A stretch of 64,000 bases of DNA from Pseudolysobacter antarcticus (GTDB taxonomy: Bacteria; Pseudomonadota; Gammaproteobacteria; Xanthomonadales; Rhodanobacteraceae): the NCBI RefSeq assembly GCF_004168365.1, contig NZ_CP035704.1:1550001-1614000 (forward strand), in the 5' to 3' direction. Below are positions 44,118 through 51,987 of this stretch, one piece after another; position 1 is the stretch's first letter; the number at the start of each line of letters is the position of its first letter. The translations under genes were made by a program, and so were the position numbers. Below the pieces are notes generated by a model. That model was not told the DNA's origin, did not search any database, and saw only the letters and a list, made by a program, of their open reading frames with translations.

Positions 44118-45569
44118 CTACGGCGCAGGCACCAGCGGCGCTATCGCACTCACACGAATTCGCCCGAGACTACCCAGCCCCGAATAAAATCGCCACGGAT
44201 CGCCATCACCCACCGATAACGCGATATGCCCGGCGTCGAATCCCGCCAGCGCCGCATCGAAGCTCTGCCAGCGACCGTCGATCCACGCTTGCGCCCACGC
44301 GTGCGGCACGAACACGTTGTCCTTGCCAGCGTAATGGTCGGTGTAGGCCATGCCATCGACCACGCGCGTGGCGATGCCGGATGCGCGCCCGAGCGCGGCC
44401 AGCAATACCGCGTGTTCGGTGCAATCACCTTCGGGATTTTTCGCGACTTCGAGCGCCGAGGCATAACCGACGCTGAGATCCTTATTGCGGATAAAGTGGC
44501 GCACGAATTCCTGCAGGTTGTGCATGCGATCTGCGGGTGTGATCGCATTACCCACGCCTTGTTTCGCGAGCTTGACGATTTCCGGCGCAGTGCTTTGCAA
44601 CCAGTCAGTCGGCTGGAAATCCGCAGCGATGGGTTTATCTTCGCCGCTGCCCGGCATCCCATCCAGCAGCGGCATGATGTTCAATGTGGCGCGGCCGCTG
44701 CTCGCATCCATCAGTCTTTGTTCGTCGGTCTGGGTGATCGTCAGCGGCTCGCTGTTGTCGGTGGCTTGCAGCGTGATTTTGATACCGTGCGCAAGTTCAT
44801 CCTTGCTCAAGGCGTGCGGTGCGTGCACCAGCATTTGCGTGAGCATGTCGGTGGATTGATTCGGCGCGAGTGCGCACGATTTATCGCACGCGAGCATGGT
44901 TAGATTAAAACCCATCAGCGGCATGATCACCTTGTACACGGTCTGATCTGCGTCCACCCAGGCTTGGGTGTGACTCGCCATGCCGGGCAGTTTGATGTTC
45001 TGCTCCACGCGCACGAGTTCACGCCGCCCGCTCGGCAGATCGACCGATTCGCTGTCGCGCACCAGGCTGTGCACCTCGACCGCATCGAGACTGGAACTCT
45101 GAAACGCAAGATCGCTGAATTGCGCGCCGGGTTTCAATCCCGTACGCGCGCCGGACAGGCGCAAACCTTCGGCGAGCAGCGCACCTTTTGGCCACGGCAT
45201 CACGCGCGTCTGTTTGGCACCGCCGACTTCGGTGGTGACATCGATCTGACCATCGTCACGCAATATGCCGCGCACCACGCTCTCGATGCCGGAAATCTTT
45301 GAGCGCGAGACAAAACCCAGCGGCTTGCCGGCCAAGGTTTCGGTGCTGGTTTCCTCGTTGCCAAAACTGATGCTGATGCCGGCGCGCTCGATGCTGATTT
45401 CCATACTTTGCGTTGTGATCACCTGATCGCCGCTCACCTTGCGCGTATCCAGCATGTGCCCGATCTTGCGGCCGTCGAGCAGCACACTCATCCAGGTTTG
45501 CTCCGGCACACGTGCCAGCGCCGGCGCGGCGATCGACAATAAAACGATACAGATAATCAAATTGCGCAT
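44118..45569 (-). CDS. Exported transglutaminase-like (cysteine protease fold) protein
   Basis: A 483-residue secreted protein. A signal peptide (LIICIVLLSIAAPALA) is followed by a long beta-rich region, then the transglutaminase-core domain. The triad is visible: Cys383 in NPEGDCTEHAVLLAALGRA, His in FVPHAWAQAWI and Asp in FDAALAGFD. Similar proteins act as peptidoglycan or protein-processing peptidases; the substrate is unknown. ATG 45569 is chosen because GAGGA lies 7 bases upstream and it yields the signal peptide. It is divergent from purT with 101 bases between. Confidence 0.87.
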   Translation of the reverse strand: MRNLIICIVLLSIAAPALARVPEQTWMSVLLDGRKIGHMLDTRKVSGDQVITTQSMEISIERAGISISFGNEETSTETLAGKPLGFVSRSKISGIESVVRGILRDDGQIDVTTEVGGAKQTRVMPWPKGALLAEGLRLSGARTGLKPGAQFSDLAFQSSSLDAVEVHSLVRDSESVDLPSGRRELVRVEQNIKLPGMASHTQAWVDADQTVYKVIMPLMGFNLTMLACDKSCALAPNQSTDMLTQMLVHAPHALSKDELAHGIKITLQATDNSEPLTITQTDEQRLMDASSGRATLNIMPLLDGMPGSGEDKPIAADFQPTDWLQSTAPEIVKLAKQGVGNAITPADRMHNLQEFVRHFIRNKDLSVGYASALEVAKNPEGDCTEHAVLLAALGRASGIATRVVDGMAYTDHYAGKDNVFVPHAWAQAWIDGRWQSFDAALAGFDAGHIALSVGDGDPWRFYSGLGSLGRIRVSAIAPLVPAP

Positions 45570-45670
45570 GGTGATCCTCATCAGCAGATCGCTATTCTGC
45601 CAAGGATTAGGTAGCGCCGGGTGAATACGTGCTCCGGTACAATTCGCATCGGATATTTCGAGGAGCGGCG

Positions 45671-46852
45671 ATGAAACCTTTTGGCACACCACACACCGAA
45701 CATGCCTTGCGCCTGATGCTGCTCGGCTCCGGCGAACTCGGCAAAGAGGTTGCGATCGAAGCGCAACGGTTTGCGGTCGAGGTGATCGCGGTCGATCGTT
45801 ACGCGCACGCACCGGCGATGCAGGTTGCGCATCGTTCGCATGTGATCAATATGCTCGACGGCGCTGAATTGCGTCGTATCATCGAAATGGAAAAACCCGA
45901 TCTGGTCGTGCCGGAAATCGAAGCGATTCATACGCCGACCTTGATCGAAATGGAGCGCGAAGGTTTGCGCGTGATTCCGACCGCACGCGCGGCGTGGCTG
46001 ACAATGGATCGTGAAGGCATCCGCCGACTCGCCGCCGAAGAACTCAAACTGCCGACCTCGCCGTATCGTTTTGTCGATACGCGCGACGAGTATCTCGCGG
46101 CCATCGCGGCGCTTGGTTTGCCGTGCGTGATCAAGCCGGTGATGAGTTCGTCCGGCAAAGGTCAGAGTCTGATCAAAACGACAGCCGATGTCGATGCGGC
46201 GTGGGATTACGCGCAATCCGGCGGACGCGCGGGGCAGGGCCGCTGCATCGTCGAGGGTTTTATCGCGTTCGACTACGAAATCACCTTGCTCACCGTGCGC
46301 CACCGCGACGGCACCAGTTTCTGCGCGCCGATCGGCCATCTGCAGGTCGATGGCGACTATCGCGAATCGTGGCAGCCACAAGCCATGCCCGAGCGCGCCT
46401 TGCAACGCGCGCAGGAAATTGCGGCTGCAGTCACCGCCAATCTCGGTGGTTATGGTGTGTTCGGCGTCGAGCTTTTTGTGCAGGGCGATGACGTGATTTT
46501 TTCCGAAGTCTCACCACGCCCGCACGACACTGGTTTGGTCACGCTGATTTCGCAGGAACTGTCGCAATTCGCCTTGCACGCGCGCGCGATCCTCGGTTTG
46601 CCGATACCGGTGATTCGTCAGCTCGGTGCATCAGCATCGTGCGCAGTACTCGCCGAAGGCAGCAGTCACGCGCCGCGTTATCACGGCGTCGCCGATGCAC
46701 TCGCTGAACCCGACACGATGCTGCGTCTGTTCGGTAAACCCGAAATCAACGGCAAACGCCGCATGGCCGTGACGCTCGCGCGCGACGAAGGCGTTGATAG
46801 CGCCCGCGCCAAGGCACGGCGCGCCGCGGAAAAATTGCAGGTTGAGTTATAA
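45671..46852 (+). CDS. purT: Formate-dependent phosphoribosylglycinamide formyltransferase
   Basis: Makes formyl-GAR from GAR, formate and ATP in de novo purine synthesis. The 393-residue ATP-grasp protein has the N-terminal [19 protein letters not shown], the ATP loop [12 protein letters not shown], and the metal/ATP-binding [20 protein letters not shown] (shortened: [20 protein letters not shown]) and [11 protein letters not shown]. Length matches E. coli PurT (392). AGGAG (45661-45665) lies 5 bases before the ATG; an earlier in-frame start at 45629 is rejected. Confidence 0.96.
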   Translation: MKPFGTPHTEHALRLMLLGSGELGKEVAIEAQRFAVEVIAVDRYAHAPAMQVAHRSHVINMLDGAELRRIIEMEKPDLVVPEIEAIHTPTLIEMEREGLRVIPTARAAWLTMDREGIRRLAAEELKLPTSPYRFVDTRDEYLAAIAALGLPCVIKPVMSSSGKGQSLIKTTADVDAAWDYAQSGGRAGQGRCIVEGFIAFDYEITLLTVRHRDGTSFCAPIGHLQVDGDYRESWQPQAMPERALQRAQEIAAAVTANLGGYGVFGVELFVQGDDVIFSEVSPRPHDTGLVTLISQELSQFALHARAILGLPIPVIRQLGASASCAVLAEGSSHAPRYHGVADALAEPDTMLRLFGKPEINGKRRMAVTLARDEGVDSARAKARRAAEKLQVEL

Positions 46853-46895
46853 GCGGCGTGACAATCTTTTAGTTTATATCCTATGTATGCAGCAG

Positions 46896-47009
46896 GTAGG
46901 TCGGAAAAGCGAAGCGCCTTCCGACGATTTACTACGGATAATAATTATGGAAGCATGTGAGTTTCATGCCATTGTCGGATAACGCGGCTGCGCCGCTCAT
47001 CAGACCTAC
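46896..47009. repeat. REP/BIME-type repeat, copy 1
   Basis: A 114-base element bounded by GTAGG and CCTAC. The left hairpin is TCGGAAAAGCGAAGCGCCTTCCGA, given as TCGGAA...TTCCGA, and the right one GTCGGATAACGCGGC...CAGACCTAC. The second copy (47588-47700) has the same order and length. Inverted head and tail units with an intervening spacer are typical of BIMEs moved by RAYT (Y1 transposase) enzymes; no such enzyme gene is in the window. Confidence 0.85.
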
Positions 47010-47034
47010 GAGCTTATCGATTTTTGCGACACTC

Positions 47035-47520
47035 TCATTTCCGAACGAGATCACCTTCGCGAGGTATTATAGAGCAGACCGCATTCCAGAGAATAACATC
47101 GTCCCAATGAAAACCCGTGATTGAAGGCGCGAATTTGCCTGTGCATTTAATTCTTCTACCGACGAGCTGGTGTATGAGCCTATATTCCTCGGCGGTCGTT
47201 ATCCCTAGCTCAACGTGCTCTATTTTTTCATGTGCTGGCTCTAATCCATCCACTCCCGTGCCGGCATCAATGCAAATTGGTGCTTCGAGTAGCAAATGGA
47301 AAAATACGAATTTATCGGTCAAAACGGGAGGGGAATTTGGTGCTTTGGTCCTTCCCGCAGAAACCAGTCCGATTATATTTTTCTCAATTTCAGAATAAGA
47401 AACGCAAGGTGTAGTGACCTTTCCTGAAACCAAGTCAAAAGCCTCCGCGTATTTTGAGAAGGATAGAAAAACCGTCAAGGAAATTAATGTAGAAACCAAT
47501 CTACTTCCAATTTTATTCAT
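47035..47520 (-). CDS. Exported DUF4431-like protein of unusual base composition
   Basis: A 161-residue protein with a signal peptide (LVSTLISLTVFLSFSKYAEA). The mature part contains ICIDAGTGVDGLEPAHEKIE, YRLIHQLVGRRIKCTGKF and GFHWDDVILWNAVC, the pattern I associate with DUF4431 (a small beta domain with QLV...GK.V.V.G and TGHH motifs); function unknown. Codon use is strikingly AT-rich (many AAT, ATT, TTT) beside GC-rich neighbours. Two copies of a BIME-like repeat flank it. Both signs point to recent acquisition. The ATG is at 47520; no strong ribosome site is seen. Confidence 0.7.
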   Translation of the reverse strand: MNKIGSRLVSTLISLTVFLSFSKYAEAFDLVSGKVTTPCVSYSEIEKNIIGLVSAGRTKAPNSPPVLTDKFVFFHLLLEAPICIDAGTGVDGLEPAHEKIEHVELGITTAEEYRLIHQLVGRRIKCTGKFAPSITGFHWDDVILWNAVCSIIPREGDLVRK

Positions 47521-47587
47521 AATGAAATTTACTCGAATTACTAATTAACGGTTAATGCAATAACTTATTTGTACCGGCGCGTTGCGC

Positions 47588-47700
47588 GTAGGTCGGAAAA
47601 GCGAAGCGCCTTCCGACGCTTTTTGCGGATCACGATGCTCGGAGCTTGTGAGGTCCATGCCATAGTCGGATAACGCGGCTGCGCCACTCATCCGACCTAC
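47588..47700. repeat. REP/BIME-type repeat, copy 2
   Basis: A 113-base element from GTAGG to CCTAC with the same two hairpins as copy 1. The outer ~30 bases at each side are nearly identical and the middle has diverged. A decayed third half-copy (CCGGAAAAGCCAAGTTCCG) follows at about 47707-47725. Confidence 0.85.
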
Positions 47701-47737
47701 CACTAGACCGGAAAAGCCAAGTTCCGTCCAGGAATTG

Positions 47738-48445
47738 CTACGAATCCAACCGCTGCCACCGCCCTTCGCGCAAAACTTCCAGCGGCCTGAAACGCGACTT
47801 GTAATCCATCTTCGCGTGGCCGGAAATCCAGTAGCCGAGATAGACGTATTTCAAGCTCATTTCCTGCGCGAGTGCGATCTGGCGCAGGATCGCGCAGGTG
47901 CCCAAACCGCGTGCTTCAAACTCGGGTTCGTAGAACGTATAGACGGCTGAAACTCCGTGCGTGCCGATGTCGGTGACGGCGACCGCGAGCAGGCGATCGC
48001 CGTCGCGCAGTTCGAGAAACTTGGTCGGGCTCCAGCTTGTGTAGAGGAACCGATCGAAGTCGTCGCGCGCGGGATTGTCCATGCCGCCGTCGCGATGGCG
48101 CGAATCGAGATAGCGCGAATACAATTCGAAATATTCGCTGCTGAAACTGGGCGGCACGACGTTGAAAGCGAGATCGGCATTGCGTCGCAGACAACGTTTT
48201 TGACTGCGATCCGGCACGAATTCGGCGACCGGCACACGCGCGGCGATGCAGGCGCTGCAGCCTTGGCAATGGGGTTGGTAGACATGCGCGCCGGCGCGGC
48301 GGTATCCATGACTGAGCGCGATGTCATACACCTGCGGCAATTGCGGCGCGCTCGGATCGATGACGAGATTCTGCGCGATGCGCTCGGGAAAATAGCCACA
48401 CGCGTGCGGCAGGGTTTGAAACAGGCGCAGGCTTTCCGATTTCAT
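47738..48445 (-). CDS. bpt: Aspartate/glutamate leucyltransferase or arginyltransferase (Bpt family)
   Basis: A 235-residue aminoacyl-tRNA-protein transferase that adds a destabilising residue to protein N-termini for ClpS/ClpAP degradation. The N-terminal cysteine motif HACGYFPERIAQNL, the PHCQGCSACIAARVPV cluster, and the C-terminal GNAT-like half with GTHGVSAVYTFYEP, LKYVYLGYWISGHAKMDYK (shortened: YVYLGYWI.GHAKMDYKSR) match the family. ATG 48445 gives the normal N-terminus; upstream in-frame residues are shadow. It follows the REP-rich region. Confidence 0.93.
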   Translation of the reverse strand: MKSESLRLFQTLPHACGYFPERIAQNLVIDPSAPQLPQVYDIALSHGYRRAGAHVYQPHCQGCSACIAARVPVAEFVPDRSQKRCLRRNADLAFNVVPPSFSSEYFELYSRYLDSRHRDGGMDNPARDDFDRFLYTSWSPTKFLELRDGDRLLAVAVTDIGTHGVSAVYTFYEPEFEARGLGTCAILRQIALAQEMSLKYVYLGYWISGHAKMDYKSRFRPLEVLREGRWQRLDS

Positions 48446-48618
48446 GGCAGCGATTCTACGCCTTGCATGGTTGGCTATGCGCCTCGGTTTTTCGTTTCTA
48501 CAGACCGGTGCGTGATGGCAACGTCGATATCGGGCGGAGCCATCGGCTCGATGAATTCGCGAGCGCGTAGTCGCGCCATTGGTGTGGTTGCTGCGAGCAC
48601 CAGAAAACGCAGGTTCGC

Positions 48619-49008
48619 TCAGCCGGCGCCCGACATGCGCAGCGCCGCGACGACCGTCGCTACTCCAACTCCGATCAGCAGCAACACGCGTTGATAGCTG
48701 AACTTTGCCACGACCGGCTTCTTGCTGGCAGTACTGCGTTCCAGCGCGAGCTCGGCGGAAAAACGCGTCGCGGGTTCGAGCCCGGCTTCGCGCAACAACG
48801 CACGCGCCTGCACCTGATCGTCCGAACGCACCACCCAGACTTGCGGCCACGCGCTTGAATCGACACGCTCGCTGTAGCTGAAACGCTTGAAGTTGCTGCC
48901 TTGATAGACGCTGCGATTGCCGACGTGCGTGGCGATGCCGGCAGAGTTGAGCAGCTCGACAACGCGGTCGACATTTTCGATGCGTGGGGATGTGAATACC
49001 TGGCGCAT
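48619..49008 (-). CDS. DUF2007 domain membrane protein
   Basis: A 129-residue protein. The N-terminal ferredoxin-like DUF2007 (putative signal-transducing) domain shows VFTSPRIENVDRVVELLNSAGI and QVWVVRSDDQVQARALLREA. A short linker leads to a C-terminal TM helix (VLLLIGVGVATVVAAL). Members are suggested to bind PII proteins, without firm evidence. It starts one base before the stop of tesB region (49008/49010), so it is co-transcribed and probably coupled to the thioesterase gene. Confidence 0.85.
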   Translation of the reverse strand: MRQVFTSPRIENVDRVVELLNSAGIATHVGNRSVYQGSNFKRFSYSERVDSSAWPQVWVVRSDDQVQARALLREAGLEPATRFSAELALERSTASKKPVVAKFSYQRVLLLIGVGVATVVAALRMSGAG

Positions 49009-49009
49009 A

Positions 49010-49885
49010 TTATTCGGCCGTTTCCGGCAGCAGGCGGATCAGGCCTTCCTGCGCGGTCGAGGCGACCAGCACGCCATCGCGCGTGTAGATCATGCCGCGC
49101 GAAAACCCGCGCGAACCTTGTGCAGTCGGGCTGTCGCAGCTGTACAGCAGCCATTCGTCGACGCGCACGGGGCGATGAAACCACAGCGCATGATCGAGGC
49201 TCGCAACCATCACGTTATTCTGCAAATACGACATACCGTGCGGAAACATCGCGGTGCCAATCAGGTGAAAGTCCGACGCGTAGGCGAGCATCGCGCGATG
49301 CAGGATTTCCGAATCCGGCGCACGATCCACGAGACGAAACCAGATCTGCTGATACGGCGGCAATTTCGGTCGATGCACATCGTCACGCGGCGATACGTAA
49401 CGAAACTCGAACGGGCCTTTGCGATTGAGCCAGCGCCGCCGTTTGACCGGAATATGTTCGAGCTCTTCCATCGACAATTGCACCGGCGCGGGCAAGTCTT
49501 CCGGCATCGGCACGTGAGGCATCGTCATCTGATGTTCGACGCCTTCTTCGGCCACTTGGAACGACGCCGAAAAATTGAAGATCGGCTGGCCGTGCTGGAT
49601 TGCTACCACGCGCCGCACCGAAAAACTTTTGCCGTCGCGCGCACGATCCACTTCGTACACGATCGGCGCTTCGATATCGCCCGCGCGCAGAAAATACGCA
49701 TGCAGCGAATGCACAAGGCGATCGCTGCCGACCGTTTGTTGCGCCGCCGACAAGGCCTGGCCGAGCACCTGGCCGCCGAAAACGTAACGCGTGCCGATGT
49801 CGCGGCTCTGGCCGCGAAACAGGTTTTCTTCGAGGCGCTCCAGGCTGAGCAGATCGATCAATTCACCGACGATGGGGCTGGACAT
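49010..49885 (-). CDS. tesB: Acyl-CoA thioesterase II
   Basis: A 291-residue double-hotdog enzyme that hydrolyses acyl-CoA to fatty acid and CoA. Visible are FRGQSRDIGTRYVFGGQVLGQAL (shortened: FGGQVLGQALSAA), VHSLHAYFLRAGD with the family His, the second hotdog HRAMLAYASDFHLIGT with the catalytic Asp, and the C-terminal QGSRGFSRGMIYTRDG. Length is normal (E. coli 286). ATG 49885. DUF2007 follows immediately. Confidence 0.95.
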   Translation of the reverse strand: MSSPIVGELIDLLSLERLEENLFRGQSRDIGTRYVFGGQVLGQALSAAQQTVGSDRLVHSLHAYFLRAGDIEAPIVYEVDRARDGKSFSVRRVVAIQHGQPIFNFSASFQVAEEGVEHQMTMPHVPMPEDLPAPVQLSMEELEHIPVKRRRWLNRKGPFEFRYVSPRDDVHRPKLPPYQQIWFRLVDRAPDSEILHRAMLAYASDFHLIGTAMFPHGMSYLQNNVMVASLDHALWFHRPVRVDEWLLYSCDSPTAQGSRGFSRGMIYTRDGVLVASTAQEGLIRLLPETAE

Positions 49886-49954
49886 GCGGGCTTCCGTTGG
49901 GATTTTGCGGTCTAGTATAACGTTGCCTGCTGCTCCGATGCTGCAGCGCGGCGA

Positions 49955-50530
49955 TCAAGGTGCCGGCGTGGCATGCAGCCGTTCAAGCGCGATATCGGCG
50001 ATCACGCGCGGCCACGGGAACAGCGGGCCGGGATCCTGCCGGCGCGGCAGCATGATCGTCGCATCATCGACCGCGGGTTCGAGACGCAGGTCCAGATCTT
50101 CGTGGCCGGCGATGTAACGAATGCCCGGATGATCGTTACGCAATTTGCGCAGCAGGCCGAGCAGCGATTCGATCTGCGGCTCGGTGTACGGCACGGTGAA
50201 CGCCTGATGCCGGCTGTCGCCCCAATACGGATAGCGCCCGACGTTCGCCAGCTCGATCCCGATCGATCGCGAGTTGTAGCCAACCGTATGATTGGCGATG
50301 CGTCTATCGGCGACGTAGCGATAAATGCTGCCATCGACATCCACGTAATAGTGCCCGCTGTTGCCGGTGCCGCTGGTATAACGCACACGCTCGCCGAACT
50401 CGCGCGCGGTAGCCATATCCGGCAGCTCGGTGCAATGGATAACGATGAGGTCAATCGACGCTGTCGCGCGCTCGTCGAGGCGCGATTCGTAAGGCAGTGG
50501 CTGGTCGTGGATCGTGATGATGGCAGGCAT
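49955..50530 (-). CDS. N-acetylmuramoyl-L-alanine amidase (Amidase_2, AmpD-like)
   Basis: A 191-residue zinc amidase. The N-terminal His ligand is in DLIVIHCTELPDM, followed by SGTGNSGHYYVDVDGSIY, the second His in DRRIANHTVGYNSRSIGIELAN, and the third in IRYIAGHEDLD. It cleaves the MurNAc-L-Ala bond, most likely on recycled anhydro-muropeptides, since no signal peptide is seen from ATG 50530. Upstream in-frame ATGs at 50602 and 50578 are possible but add an unconserved segment. It is divergent from trhO with 62 bases between. Confidence 0.9.
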   Translation of the reverse strand: MPAIITIHDQPLPYESRLDERATASIDLIVIHCTELPDMATAREFGERVRYTSGTGNSGHYYVDVDGSIYRYVADRRIANHTVGYNSRSIGIELANVGRYPYWGDSRHQAFTVPYTEPQIESLLGLLRKLRNDHPGIRYIAGHEDLDLRLEPAVDDATIMLPRRQDPGPLFPWPRVIADIALERLHATPAP

Positions 50531-50592
50531 GGACAAAGTGTCGCACGCAGCGTTCGAGCCTGCCAGCGCGGCACGCATGATAAACTTGGGCC

Positions 50593-51429
50593 ATGTCCGC
50601 ATTAGCCAAACTTACGTCGGCTGACTTACAAGTCGCCACGTTTTACCAATTTACCGCGCTCGATTCATTGAGCGAATTACGTTCATGCCTGCAAATTCTG
50701 GGCGATCAGCACGGGTTGCGCGGCACGCTGCTGCTTGCCGACGAAGGCATCAATGCCACGGTCAGCGGCAGCGCTGATGGTATCGCTGCGCTGCGCGAAC
50801 ATCTGCAAAACGATCCACGTTTTGCTGCCTTGAACTGGAAGCAGGCCGCGGCCGATGATGTACCTTTCCAGCGCTGGAAAGTCCGCATCAAGCGCGAGAT
50901 CGTGAGTTTCGGTTTGGCCGATCTGCATCCCGAACAACGCACCGGTATTGCCGTCGCGCCGAAGGATTGGGATGCGCTGATCGCACGCGACGATATCGTG
51001 CTGATCGATACGCGCAATGATTACGAGGTCGCAGTCGGGCGTTTTGACGGCGCGATCGATCCGGCCACGCGCAAGTTTTCCGACTTCCCGCAGTTCGTCG
51101 AGCAGCAGCTGCGGGGCCGCGAAAACCAGCCGATCGCGATGTATTGCACCGGCGGTATCCGCTGCGAAAAAGCCTCGGCGTATCTATTGCAGCAAGGCTT
51201 CGGCGAAGTGTTCCAGTTACACGGCGGCATCCTCAATTACCTCGCCGAAAAACCCGCCGCAGAAAGCCGCTGGCAGGGCGAATGTTTTGTCTTCGACGAA
51301 CGTGTTGCCGTCGATCATGCGCAGCGTGGCGGACGTTATGTGCTGTGCGCTGATTGCGGCATACCGCTGCTGCTCGACGCCGGCACGCGCTGCGCTGCCT
51401 GTGTCGACGCAGTCGCTAAAAATTCCTGA
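50593..51429 (+). CDS. trhO: tRNA uridine(34) hydroxylase TrhO (rhodanese family)
   Basis: A 278-residue enzyme that hydroxylates uridine 34 of tRNAs towards the mo5U/cmo5U modification. The N-terminal acylphosphatase-like part includes GTLLLADEGINATVSGS. The rhodanese domain has IVLIDTRNDYEVAVGRFDGA and the active Cys185 in MYCTGGIRCEKASAYLL. The C-terminal cysteine cluster YVLCADCGIPLLLDAGTRCAAC probably binds zinc. ATG 50593. The alpha/beta hydrolase and rlmKL follow on the same strand. Confidence 0.94.
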   Translation: MSALAKLTSADLQVATFYQFTALDSLSELRSCLQILGDQHGLRGTLLLADEGINATVSGSADGIAALREHLQNDPRFAALNWKQAAADDVPFQRWKVRIKREIVSFGLADLHPEQRTGIAVAPKDWDALIARDDIVLIDTRNDYEVAVGRFDGAIDPATRKFSDFPQFVEQQLRGRENQPIAMYCTGGIRCEKASAYLLQQGFGEVFQLHGGILNYLAEKPAAESRWQGECFVFDERVAVDHAQRGGRYVLCADCGIPLLLDAGTRCAACVDAVAKNS

Positions 51430-51467
51430 TTCGCCCTTATCTGATTTTGCACCGCGGAGCTGCAGCA

Positions 51468-51980
51468 ATGAAAGGTCACGTGATTCTCTCGCACGGCATG
51501 GAGAGCGGCCCGAACGCGACCAAGGTGGCGGCGCTCGCGGAAGTTGCCGAACAACTCGGCTGGCGGCATACGCGGCCGGACTATCGCGATCTCGATGCAG
51601 CGCATGATCCCGCGCTGATCGGGGCTCGCATCGCACGCTTGCGCGAGCATGCACGCGACGGCGAACGGCTGGTGCTAGCCGGTTCGAGCATGGGCGCATT
51701 TATTTCCGGGTTTGCCTCGATCGATTTGCCTTGCGCCGGTTTGTTTTTGATGGCGTTGCCGCTGCGTATTCCGGGTTACGCGCCCGAGTTTGCCGCCGCC
51801 GCCGTGCCAAGCGTGTTGTTGCACGGCTGGGATGATGAGCTGTGCCCGGTCGATGGCGTGCGTGCGTTTGCGGCATCGCGTCGCGATACGCTGATTCTGG
51901 TCAACGACAGCCATCGACTCAGCGCGCATGTGCACGCCGTCGCCGAGCAATTCCGTTTATTTCTTCTGAGCCTGGGCTAG
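51468..51980 (+). CDS. Alpha/beta hydrolase (YqiA/UPF0227-like)
   Basis: A 170-residue small serine hydrolase. It has an N-terminal strand then ILSHGMESGPNATK, the nucleophile elbow LAGSSMGAFISGF (Ser in GSSMG), the acid in LHGWDDELCPVDG and His in NDSHRLSAH, completing a Ser-Asp-His triad. No lid is present. ATG 51468 was chosen since GGAG lies about 9 bases upstream. It sits between trhO and rlmKL, 7 bases before the latter, suggesting co-transcription. The substrate is unknown. Confidence 0.85.
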   Translation: MKGHVILSHGMESGPNATKVAALAEVAEQLGWRHTRPDYRDLDAAHDPALIGARIARLREHARDGERLVLAGSSMGAFISGFASIDLPCAGLFLMALPLRIPGYAPEFAAAAVPSVLLHGWDDELCPVDGVRAFAASRRDTLILVNDSHRLSAHVHAVAEQFRLFLLSLG

Positions 51981-51987
51981 AGTTTTC

